DNA of 64,000 nucleotides from Umbelopsis ramanniana AG. Lineage: Eukaryota > Mucoromycota > Umbelopsidomycetes > Umbelopsidales > Umbelopsidaceae. The translations under genes and the position numbers were made by a program. Below the pieces are notes generated by a model that saw only the letters and a list, made by a program, of their open reading frames with translations, had not been told where the DNA came from and made no database searches. How positions within the stretch are numbered: the stretch's first letter is position 1; each line of letters begins with the position of its first letter. The stretch covers positions 186,001 through 250,000 of the forward strand of contig NW_026252115.1 of NCBI RefSeq assembly GCF_025399195.1. Direction: 5' to 3'. Shown here piece by piece: positions 55,201 to 64,000 of this stretch.

Positions 55201-56948
55201 CGAGCTTGGCATTTTTAACCCAGTTGGATCAACCGATAGCTTTCGCTTGGGTGTTTCGCCACCATCCTGTACGTGAAGTATTAAGCACAAACGAATTCAT
55301 ATGGAGAAAGAATCAAACGTTCCATATTCCTTACTAGTGAGTCGTCGCCTTCATCCACTGGTCCACCACGAAGCAACTCTAGGGCTTGCTGAGACCTGAA
55401 TTTCGGCGCATTCACATTCTTCTGGTTGTTGCGGCGAACAACTTGGTTACGTCTCCTAGTACCTGGGTTAGGAGCATAACCAACAAAGTCGATCGTCTTC
55501 ATATTCCGCAGGACTTCTTCTTCGATCTGTGGCGGAGGGAGTCCTACGTCAAACGTCATATTCGATGGCCAAGAAGACAAAAGTGGCTCGGTGTAATGTG
55601 GCATGCCAACAAGCGAGAGAGGGCTACAGTGCGGGCCGAAAAGTTAGCAATATGTACTCATCTCCCAAGCATTAAAACAGTCTGTACCTGAAATCATCCA
55701 TAGAAACATTAGGTCGAGCTTGAGGCGGGTCAGGTGCTTCCAGTGGATCAGAGTATGCATTGATGGAATAATCGGGACGGTCTGCGTATTGAAAGACAAA
55801 ACTTGATGCATCTCCAATGGCGACAGTTTCACCCGTACTAGACACATCAATCGACGTAATGTAGCTGCTTGTTGGTATTTGATAAAACTGGCCAGCTGGA
55901 GCATGCAAGCCCATTGCCAAATTGGTAACATCGCACACTTGAAATTGCCCTGACTGCGATACAATGAATACGGTGGTACTGAGTCTCGGATGCATCTTCA
56001 AGAAGACTGGTCCGCTAGGGAAAGGAATTGGGGCCAGTGATCGAATGGCCATTCGAATATCATAAACTTTGACCAATGGATCAATCATCAAGGAACCTTG
56101 ACTGGAACATACAGAAGGAATTCCGTGAGTACACTCATAAAACCAACAGCCTCCCAAAAAAAAAAAAGAAGTAAACGGTCATTGCATTACCGATTGGAAA
56201 ATCCGCACGTCAACATCATGTTGCCAGATACCTCCAGATCTGACAATGTTCCGGTATGAGCTTGTACGCGTTGTTCAACTTTCATGGTACGTGGATCTCG
56301 TAACGTGACTTCACCCGTCAAGCTACCACAACAGATAAGACGAGATGACGACGCTTTCTTCATCACCACCGTGTTTGCTGCTCCTGAAATCTTGCGACTA
56401 ATCGTACCATAGTTGACGTTGACCACTAACAACTCGTCCTGTTGACCTGCAACCAGTAATTCATTGTTCGCCAACGTTGAGGTGGTCATGCAGTGCAAAT
56501 CCTGAGTATTCTCGTTGCTGTGAGAGAAGAAAGGCTCGAGCGATAAGACAGCTGCATATTGCTTGGATTCATCCTATGCATACTTTACCTAATGTTCCAC
56601 TTGACCAGACCTCGACGGTTACGCATCTGCAAGGAATTAGAGCTAAGGCTGATAATACCTCGGTCGCTCAGCGCAATCTGTCGGATTTGTTGATCGCTGT
56701 GACCTTTGAATGAAGTATATCGTTGCATTCCATCGTGCGCGTAATAGGATGTCACACGACCCTGTAGCATGTAATAGCATGTGAGCGAACGAGCAAGAAG
56801 TGGGCTATGCATGGTGAAAGGTTCTGACCTTGTCGTTTCCAGACCAAAGAAGATCCAGGTATGGATCCCATACTAGAGAAGATATTGGTGATATTTTGTT
56901 AGGATCATTGTCGCATGTCCTATGCACTTCAGTCCATTGGGACTCCAT
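52246..56948 (-). CDS. PAN2: PAN2, catalytic subunit of the PAN2-PAN3 poly(A) deadenylase
   Basis: A gene of more than ten exons starts at the ATG at 56948 ([20 protein letters not shown]). The N-terminal WD40 propeller includes [52 protein letters not shown] and [21 protein letters not shown] linker ([18 protein letters not shown]) leads to the USP-like domain, where [17 protein letters not shown] has Ser in place of the catalytic Cys of active USPs, as is normal for PAN2. The C-terminal DEDD exonuclease has [13 protein letters not shown], then GHGLKSDFR and DTLDIYYM, and ends at 52246 after [20 protein letters not shown]. It shortens mRNA poly(A) tails with PAN3 in the cytoplasm. Confidence 0.93.
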
Positions 56949-58135
56949 ATATGTATATCACGGGTATCAGTCCAATGCGCGGTCGAACGAGGTTGTCGGA
57001 CTGCCTGAAAGAAAATTGTGACATTTTACTTTTCAAGGTTCATTTAAACATTTAATCGTCACCTCATTGGCTGGTTGACGGAAGCCAACCCAGTAACTCG
57101 ACTATCGTTAAAGATTCTTAAAATAATGAAAAGTATTCAAAGCTTTTCAAGGCAAACCACCGAATGAATAAAGTATAGCAGTATTAAGAAGCAGTAGTCA
57201 CTTCATATTATATTACAAGGGGTAGTGGTTATGTGCTCTGGTATCTTCAGCCTCTACATAGCTCTACCTATTGACTGAAATACGGTTAAATTCGTCACAT
57301 CTAGTTTTTCCTTTGAAATACTGGTCAATATTTCTGAGAGTGTCTGGTAAAGGCTTAATGTGATAAGATGAACATCAGCTGTAGGGTACTGGATAATAAA
57401 TGGAAATAACTGAAAAACACCATCGGTCAGCGTTTAGCGTCTAAAAGGCCAGCCAGTTCCGCCAACATTCATTACCGGGCGTGGAAAGGAAAATGCTGGG
57501 ATAGACGGAAATGCGGGCATCGGTCGGCAAAGCGGTGAGCTGGAACTCTCGGGCTTTGCGATTTTTAACCCAAACTTGGTTTTTCCATTGGCTAGGATTA
57601 TGAACTGACTATCAAACTGTCATCAAGGAATTCCATGCATGCTATGGTTGAAATAGAGGACTTTCCATGTTTTTTTTCTTCTTTTTTTTTTTCAATTGCC
57701 AACCGAGCAAATAGTCAGTCGAGCGTGCTGCATGTTAATTATGGCAAACTGGCGTCTGCAGAACGTTACCAGGCGTCAGGATATGATTGGATGGGAGTGG
57801 TAAGTACGACAGAATAGAGTCCGGTTCAAACGCCTTTTGATTTTGGGGAACAAAAAAGTATTGCGGGGAAGGTTGCCGACAAAGGATCTTATTTTTAAAG
57901 GAAAGAAGTACTAGCAATGTCTTCTTGACCTTACAAGTCGATAATTGCCTGATTAGAGGCCGTTGCCGAGATCGCTGAACCCTGAAAATTTGTCAGAATG
58001 GCTTAGTGACTGTTGTTTCTTTCACGTTTGAGCTGAGTCGGTGCGTGGATCTGACTTTTTTTTTTTTCTATTTGGTTTTGTCATATTGTAATCCAGAACT
58101 TACATTTCTTTTCCTTTCGTTCCTTTTCGTCTGCC
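56949..58135. other. Divergent intergenic region between PAN2 and the arrestin gene
   Basis: 1.2 kb with poly(T) tracts near 57665-57690 and 58057-58067 and a C/T-rich leader (58105-58130) before the arrestin ATG. No gene is seen. Confidence 0.5.
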
Positions 58136-59558
58136 ATGCCCCTCGCACTTCCTTTTGTGTCTGGAGCCCATCTTTCAATTGATGTACCATGGCCAGTTGT
58201 ACTTTTGAAAAGCCAAACCTCTGATATATGTCATGTCCTTGGAGGTGAAGTGCTGTTAATGCTGCATCGCCCTATGGTGGCCACATCCATCTCCATCAAG
58301 TTAGTAGGAAAGAGCTATACTGTTTGGCCTGAAGGTATGATATGATTTTGTTTTTTCAAAAAGTTATGTCTTTCAATTGCTGTGCAATTTCTTATGTAAC
58401 TTTTTCCAACCAGGCATTGGTGCGCGTGGAACCAAGCTCTATCATGAAAAGACGATTCATGAACAAAACATAATTTTGGCTACCGAAACCCTCAACTTGT
58501 CTTCTGGAATGCACAAGTATCCTTTCGAATTTTTAATGTCCAACAAATTGGTCGAGACCATCGAGGACGAGTTTGCCAAAGTCACATATTACCTCACCGC
58601 TTCCGTCGAACGTTCCGGATTTGGGTCGAAGATAAAATCTCGTAAAGATATTTTGTTGCTTCGAACTGAATGGAACGATCAAGCATTAACCAACAATGCT
58701 CTTCGCGATACATCTGTCAACGTCGAACGTCATCTTAAATCATGCGACGCTTATATACAACTAGAGAAAACCACCGCCTCCTCAGGCACTGACATTGCTG
58801 TGGATTTGACCTTATCTCCACTGATGAAAAATATTCATTTGGAATCTTTATCCGCTGTTCTCAGCGAACGTCGAGTCTACCGACTTCCCGAATTCCATGC
58901 TCGCCGAAATGAACTCACGGACCAGGACCTTAATCTTAAACGCATCATCGATATATCCGAGTTCGCTGAAACTGGCGAAGAGCAGACAGTGACTGAAAGT
59001 GATTTGCGCCGAGCTTTGTCTTCTTACTATGCTCAGGTGCCACTATCGGGATCGGCTTTCCAACGGCGCTTGATCTTCACACTGCCCAACTGTATTCGCA
59101 CCAATCATTCTACCACCTTCTCTGAGATAGACTTTAAGCACTGGCTCAAGCTCGATATCATGATTTCACGTCCCCCCACCGCTGGAGAAATGGCAGCTGC
59201 TACTGAAGAAAAGCACATCGTGTTTGATCGAATCCGCCTCGATATCCCAATGACCATTCTTGACTGCAGACTCAAGGAGGATTTTGCCACACTTCCCACC
59301 TACCAGACAGCTATCATGGATTACAAGTTAGACGAGGATGAAATGGAGATCAAGGGCTTCCAATGTCCTTGCGTCGTCGCTTTCCGCAAAACACAAAAGA
59401 AGTGCGCTCACCCACAACACATACCAGGAAGCCATCATCTGCAGGACGAATACCCTGCTTACTCCCCTCCACATTATGACCGTTTGGAAGGCATCCGACG
59501 TTTTGAAATGTTGCACAGCTCTCTCTCTCAAGGCAGCTTATCGTCTGTCAGCTCGTAA
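58136..59558 (+). CDS. Arrestin-related trafficking adaptor
   Basis: Exons 58136-58334 and 58414-59558 (449 aa). The arrestin N-domain includes GGEVLLMLHRPMVATSISIK, VGKSYTVWPEG and GMHKYPFEFLMSNKLVETI, followed by TYYLTASVERSGFGSKIKS. The C-domain includes VDLTLSPLMKNIHLESLSAV and YYAQVPLSGSAFQRRLIFTL. Near the C-terminus EYPAYSPPHYDRLEG contains a PPxY motif for binding the WW domains of a Rsp5/Nedd4-type ubiquitin ligase. Fungal proteins of this type select plasma-membrane transporters for ubiquitination and endocytosis. Whether the permease at 8.8 kb is a client cannot be judged from sequence. Confidence 0.85.
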
Positions 59559-59765
59559 ATAGTCCACGCATTCACCCTTACCTTAGATTAATCTTAACTA
59601 TTGCATTATGAATTACCCCCCACCCATCATTGTTACTGCATGTATCTATAGACATCTCCATGACATCATAACCTACTCTAGAAAGGTTCATCCCATATTT
59701 GGTACTTCCTTGTTGAATGTATTAAACAGATAACCCACAAGCATTGCTTCTAAACTGGTGTATTT

Positions 59766-62700
59766 CTACTGTTCCACCTTTCCAGCGGTTTGAGACTTGC
59801 CATGTCCGAATCCGAACGCAGCAGCTGTGTCTTCTGGATCCAGTCTAAAAAAAGAGTGTGTTAGATAAAGTCTTTGCCATGAGACATTCAAAGGCGGGGT
59901 ACTTTACTCTCTGAATTCATAATGGCCTTCTCCATCGAATCGAAGCAGGTATTCGTGATGTCGCAAAAGCGAGGTTCTGAAACATTGAGGAAGGGTAAGC
60001 AAAGGTGTCTCGAGGTGTTCTTCATCCGGCGCTACTCACCTATGCGACACGGTAAAGAGAGTGATGCCAGCCTCTCTTGCATACTGGTACATGATAGCTT
60101 CGACATCGATACTGACAGCGCTCGTGCATTCATCCAGAATCGCCTGTCCCACAACATTAGTGGCAATGATTATCACCGAGAGCTCTATTGTGTGTACTTA
60201 CGAATTGGGGCTTGTGATAAAACAATCTAGCCATGGCCACTCTTTGTTTCTCTCCGCCAGACAAGCTGTAAACGATGCATAAGCCCAATGGTGCTCCTGA
60301 AACATATTTTACAGCCAACACTTACACTTCCGCCCAATCCTGAACTGCACTCCATCCTCCCTCTCGCTCAACAAGGTAGCCAAGATGAACAACGTTCAAA
60401 AGTTCCATCAAGCGTTCGTCGTCAAAACCCTTATCAAGAGCGTCCTCACGAGTATCAGGGTAAATGACTTGGTCGCGGAAACTACCTAGAGCCAAATAGG
60501 GCTTTTGGGGAACATAAAATAGTTTGGATGCTGCTGGCTTGGTGACGGTTCCACCCCACAAAGGCCACAAGTCACCCAGAATTCGGAACAGTGAACTTTT
60601 TCCACATCCATTGGGTCCAGATATCAAACAGTTCATTCCCGTTTCGACTCTGAACGAAAGCTCCTTCAGCTGTTGGGAAAGCGGAGAGCTTCAGCATCGA
60701 CCAACGACACGACCTTATTTTGAAAAGACAACCTACCAAGACATCTTTGTTGGGTGTCACAATGGGCACGCGGGAAAAGTTGATGACACCATCCTGGATG
60801 ATCACCTTTCCTTTCAAATGTGTAGTATCGATGACTGAATAGAGGTGATGAATATTAAGTTGTAAGTCTGGGCTACAGTAGCCGATAGGAATACCGCTTG
60901 CGACCGCGAATACTTACTCTCCTTTTGGTTTGCTTCTCCTGTGTCTGCAGTGACCATGGTTCTAGAATACTTTCCTTCGCCGACATCTTGCATAACATCA
61001 AATAATTCTGACACACGAGACTGAAAGGGACAATGAGGATTAGTTAATGTGAAACGTCTGTGAAACGGACTGCGGGGGTGGACATACTGTGTAGCCAGCA
61101 AATCGAGTAAGGTCTCGACCAGTAAGGATGAGTCTACCAACAGCCTGCGACAAGTTGACCAGATAACTCGCTATGGTATTACGGATTAGTAAGGGCATAT
61201 GTTATAGATGCAGTCAACTAGTTTCACATACAGTTCCTGGAGTAATCCTCCATCAACTTCGCTGGGTCACTGGCTTCCATGCCCATTTGTTCAGTTGCTA
61301 CAAAGGCGATAATAGTTAGCGGTAACACCAGCTACGAATGACATAGTGTATGTGAACATACCATAGCGTGGATCAAAAACAGGTCTGGCCAAAAGGCTAC
61401 ATGACAAGATTAAAATATTGTGCATAGTGTGACGATATAAGGTATGAAACACACTCACTAGTAGGCGGTCATGGTGGCACAATACTTTACAAGCACAGAG
61501 TCGAATATGCCATTCACAAATCGAAGAGTATAGACTTTTCGGATATGACGAGAGATCTGGAAAAAGTGCTATGAGTAAATGCGATGGTTTTACAAGACAC
61601 CTCTCATAGTATAGGCACTGTACCTTTCTAAAGCTGCTCTCAACTACCTCCTTTTCCCTTTGACCACCTCCATAAAATGCGATTTCCTCTGAATGCGCTA
61701 TGATGCGAGACTACATAGACAGATAAATATAATAGAGCCATCGATGAATTGCAAGCAACAAAACTTACATGGGTAAAGCGGAAATCACCCTCCAACTTTT
61801 GCTCAATAGCCGTATCTACACAGGAAAAAAAAACGATGAGATGCTAGAAGGATTGAACGAGACCGTCGGACATTCAATACCCACATTTGCCAAAGGGAGG
61901 AGAAAAGGCACGAAGGATGATTCCAGACATCACGAAATAGGCAATCATGAACACTGGGGCTTCTCCACCGCTGAAAAACCACCACCGCAAAGGTTATTAC
62001 AAAGCACTCACCACGGTTCTCATCCCTACCAACCTCACTTACATTGCTTCACCCAGCTTGTATGCAAACAGACCAATGTCCACAAGTGGTTTGGCAATAT
62101 CTGAATACAAGTGCGACAGATTTTCAGAGAATTTGTCAATATCCTGCGTTAACAATTGATCGGCATTTTGCAAACGATTATCCAAGTTTGCAATCTTGTA
62201 GAAAGTGATAGCATCTAGATATTGGTTATGTGCATGCTAAAATATCGAAATAACATTAGATAATGGTATATACGAAAACATGAACCACATGTCTGGGAAG
62301 GGGTAGTACCTTTGTGAGACGCTCACGGAAACATAACGCCAGAGCGCTGATGGTCAATTTTAGGCAGTTGTTGACGATACTCATGGGCCACTGGAGAAGT
62401 TTACTGCAATTAGACGAATATACACCACAACGCAAGGTAGTATTCAGTTTCTCACCATCATTAAGCCAAACTCAAATATAGCTTTGGATATAAAGGCCTC
62501 GCGATTGCGCGATACAATAGCTTTGACGACTTGGCTGTACAAGGGTAGGTAGGAGTTTGAGCTGAGCTGAGCTGAAATTGAGCTTCGTGATCTCCGTGAG
62601 ACCGCATTTCCACTTACCCGTTGAATGCCGAAAACCAAATGTCCAACCAGGTACGGGCAATCAAGACAATAGCCAAAGCTGCCAACAAGGTAGTTTCTCT

Positions 62701-62952
62701 GGACACAGCACTTGGGATGCATATAGGCAGCAATTTGGCCATTTGGCGGAAGAATGTGGCATTGACGCCGACCTTCTTTCTAACCGACTTCTTCTGCGAA
62801 CGCGTAGACGACTTAGGGTTGGGTTCTTTGAAGGTCGACTGTGCAAACTTGGCAATAGCTTGCTTGTTTCTGTAGAGTGTAAAGAACAAAACGAGGGCTA
62901 TGGAGCCTACTGTTTTTTTCTTGGAAGACAGGGTCGACAATGCAGGAGCCAT
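59766..62952 (-). CDS. Peroxisomal ABC half transporter, ABCD (ALD/PXA) type
   Basis: Exon 1 begins at the ATG at 62952 ([20 protein letters not shown]) with a basic N-terminus. Twelve or more exons follow. The membrane domain includes [18 protein letters not shown], which matches the ABCD loop NPDQ(x)LTxD, and [17 protein letters not shown], the EEIAFYxG signature of the subfamily. The nucleotide-binding domain carries Walker A ([13 protein letters not shown]), a Q-loop ([17 protein letters not shown]), the signature [14 protein letters not shown], Walker B ([12 protein letters not shown]) and the H-loop His (LFTVSHR). It ends at 59766 after [14 protein letters not shown]. Such half transporters dimerise and import long-chain fatty acyl-CoA into peroxisomes for beta-oxidation. 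Which of the PXA1/PXA2 pair it matches is not decided. Confidence 0.92.
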
Positions 62953-63097
62953 TCTTCCAACAATGGGATATATGTTCTAAGTAGTTTATAGAAGACTAAC
63001 GAGAGTACAGGGTAAATGACATCGAATTGAAATAATGTCTTTTGATTATCATAAAAAATAGCTAGTCATTTCACGTGAGGTTCACAAGTGCTCCTCC

Positions 63098-63832
63098 TCA
63101 AGCCATGGTCGACGCCACACCTAATGGAGTTTTTTGAAGCATGTCAACAAGCTTGTCTGACTCTAACTTGTACAAGTAACCATCCTTTGTGACAACGTAA
63201 AGGCATCCATCAGCACCAACTGTGCCACATTTGATTTGGCTCTTGACTTCTGCTATTAAAGTAGCGTCGCCAGTCGTGGTGTCTATAGCAAATAACCCAG
63301 AACCAAGTGTGGCGTACAGTGTATCATTTGCGCTCAGCAACGCTGAACACGTCGACCAATCAGTTTTCGATTCTATCAGAGTTGGATTTTTATCTCTGCC
63401 AATGCAGTAGAGAGAATTAGTTTGTGTCGCTACGTAGATCTTGGACAAATGAACCACAGCTGCCCGGGTTCTACTCCAGTAACTGTCGAAGAGGCCTTCT
63501 TCTTCAATCCAAGGCTTACTTGACCCGGTGGCAGGGTCCACTACCGTCAACCGGCTACCAAAGCAAAGCAACTCGTTTTCATAGCTGACCAGTCTACAGA
63601 AGGCCCAAGTGGAAAATCTCGACAGTGGTCGAACATTTCGTTCGCTAGTATCGATCTCATACAGGCTGTTGAGATTGGTGGTAACGTAGATCAGTCCATT
63701 GGTATGCCGCACTGCTGAAAAGGCGCTGACCCAGTCATTATTCCAAAAGTGAGTACCTTCCGGTAAGAAGTTGTTGATTTCTGCTGGTTTTTCCAGGTCA
63801 TAGAAGAACAGCGGATGAGTGAAGACGAGCAT
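63098..63832 (-). CDS. Beta-propeller-like protein (PQQ/Kelch-type repeats)
   Basis: A single-exon frame starts at the ATG at 63832 (MLVFTHPLFFYDLEKPAEIN), 244 aa; the frame is open further to 63955 but that part is leader-like and Lys-rich. Repeated blades are visible: GLIYVTTNLNSLYEIDT, KIYVATQTNSLYCIGRD, TLYATLGSGLFAIDTTTGDA and CLYVVTKDGYLYKLESD. The spacing and the x-L-Y-x-I-D endings resemble PQQ-like propeller blades. No signal peptide is clear. Function is unknown. It is head-to-tail with the ABCD gene, 145 bp away. Confidence 0.65.
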   Translation of the reverse strand: MLVFTHPLFFYDLEKPAEINNFLPEGTHFWNNDWVSAFSAVRHTNGLIYVTTNLNSLYEIDTSERNVRPLSRFSTWAFCRLVSYENELLCFGSRLTVVDPATGSSKPWIEEEGLFDSYWSRTRAAVVHLSKIYVATQTNSLYCIGRDKNPTLIESKTDWSTCSALLSANDTLYATLGSGLFAIDTTTGDATLIAEVKSQIKCGTVGADGCLYVVTKDGYLYKLESDKLVDMLQKTPLGVASTMA

Positions 63833-64000
63833 AAGGAGAGAGTGCCTGGAGGCGACGTGTGACGGTGGAAAGGCGTCCCAGGGCGGAGAGTCAACTTTAA
63901 CGGCGCTCGTTTTTTGACTGTCGCAAAAAAAATTCTTTTTTTTTTTTAGTCTCAAAGAAGAGATTTTTTTTCTTTCTTTATACTTTTCCCTCGCGTTCTT
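63833..64000. other. Leader and promoter sequence at the window edge
   Basis: Poly(T)/poly(A)-rich sequence upstream of the propeller gene. No further gene is seen. Confidence 0.4.

Overview
The window is nuclear DNA of a filamentous fungus. Nearly every gene has short (about 50-80 nt) GT...AG introns, 5' leaders are pyrimidine-rich, and several TATA boxes sit 50-90 bp before the ATG. The gene content includes GLO3-type ArfGAP, TRM5, HYPK, PAN2, an arrestin adaptor and a peroxisomal ABCD transporter. An early-diverging (Mucoromycota-like) lineage is likely, because the secreted amylase carries an N-terminal CBM21-type starch-binding module as Rhizopus-type amylolytic enzymes do. The lineage is inferred; no search was run.

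Left part (1-21.6 kb). A truncated SAM methyltransferase at the edge is followed by a gene-poor 4.2 kb. Then comes a compact starch/maltose module: a secreted CBM21-GH13 alpha-amylase (5213-8458, +), an MFS alpha-glucoside permease (8823-10442, -) and a cytosolic GH13 maltase (11109-12848, +). Permease and maltase are divergent over one shared promoter. Starch would be cut outside, oligosaccharides imported and hydrolysed inside. Next are GLO3 (13313-14694), a GH3 beta-glucosidase with no signal peptide (15022-17639, -), TRM5 (18765-20808) and HYPK (21005-21616).

Middle (22-32 kb). A long SH3 plus Ras-association adaptor and a small VanZ-like membrane protein precede a pectin module: pectin methylesterase (26987-28532, -), a divergently transcribed GDSL/CE16-like esterase (28836-30029, +) and a GH28 polygalacturonase of exo type (30589-31998, +). 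All three are secreted.

The most unusual part is 32.7-47.4 kb. It holds nine paralogous minus-strand genes for small proteins (118-167 aa). Each starts at a conserved M-[TPS]-[VI]-[TK] N-terminus with no signal peptide and has eight cysteines in the main domain. All but one end in a Ser/Thr-rich linker and a hydrophobic C-terminal tail. Subfamily A (34104, 36883, 46858) flanks subfamily B (39735, 40815, 41957, 43079, 44270, 45328). The array grew by a tandem 2.7-kb duplication (subfamily A pair) and a 1.1-kb tandem repeat (subfamily B). One copy has a nonsense change that removes the tail.

Right part (47.4-64 kb). A gene-poor 3.4 kb with gene remnants is followed by a secreted RlpA-like double-psi beta-barrel protein with a His/Thr-rich linker (50776-51874), PAN2 (52246-56948, -), an arrestin-related adaptor (58136-59558, +), a peroxisomal ABCD half transporter (59766-62952, -) and a beta-propeller-like protein (63098-63832, -). 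Exon borders were read by eye from splice signals and frame continuity.
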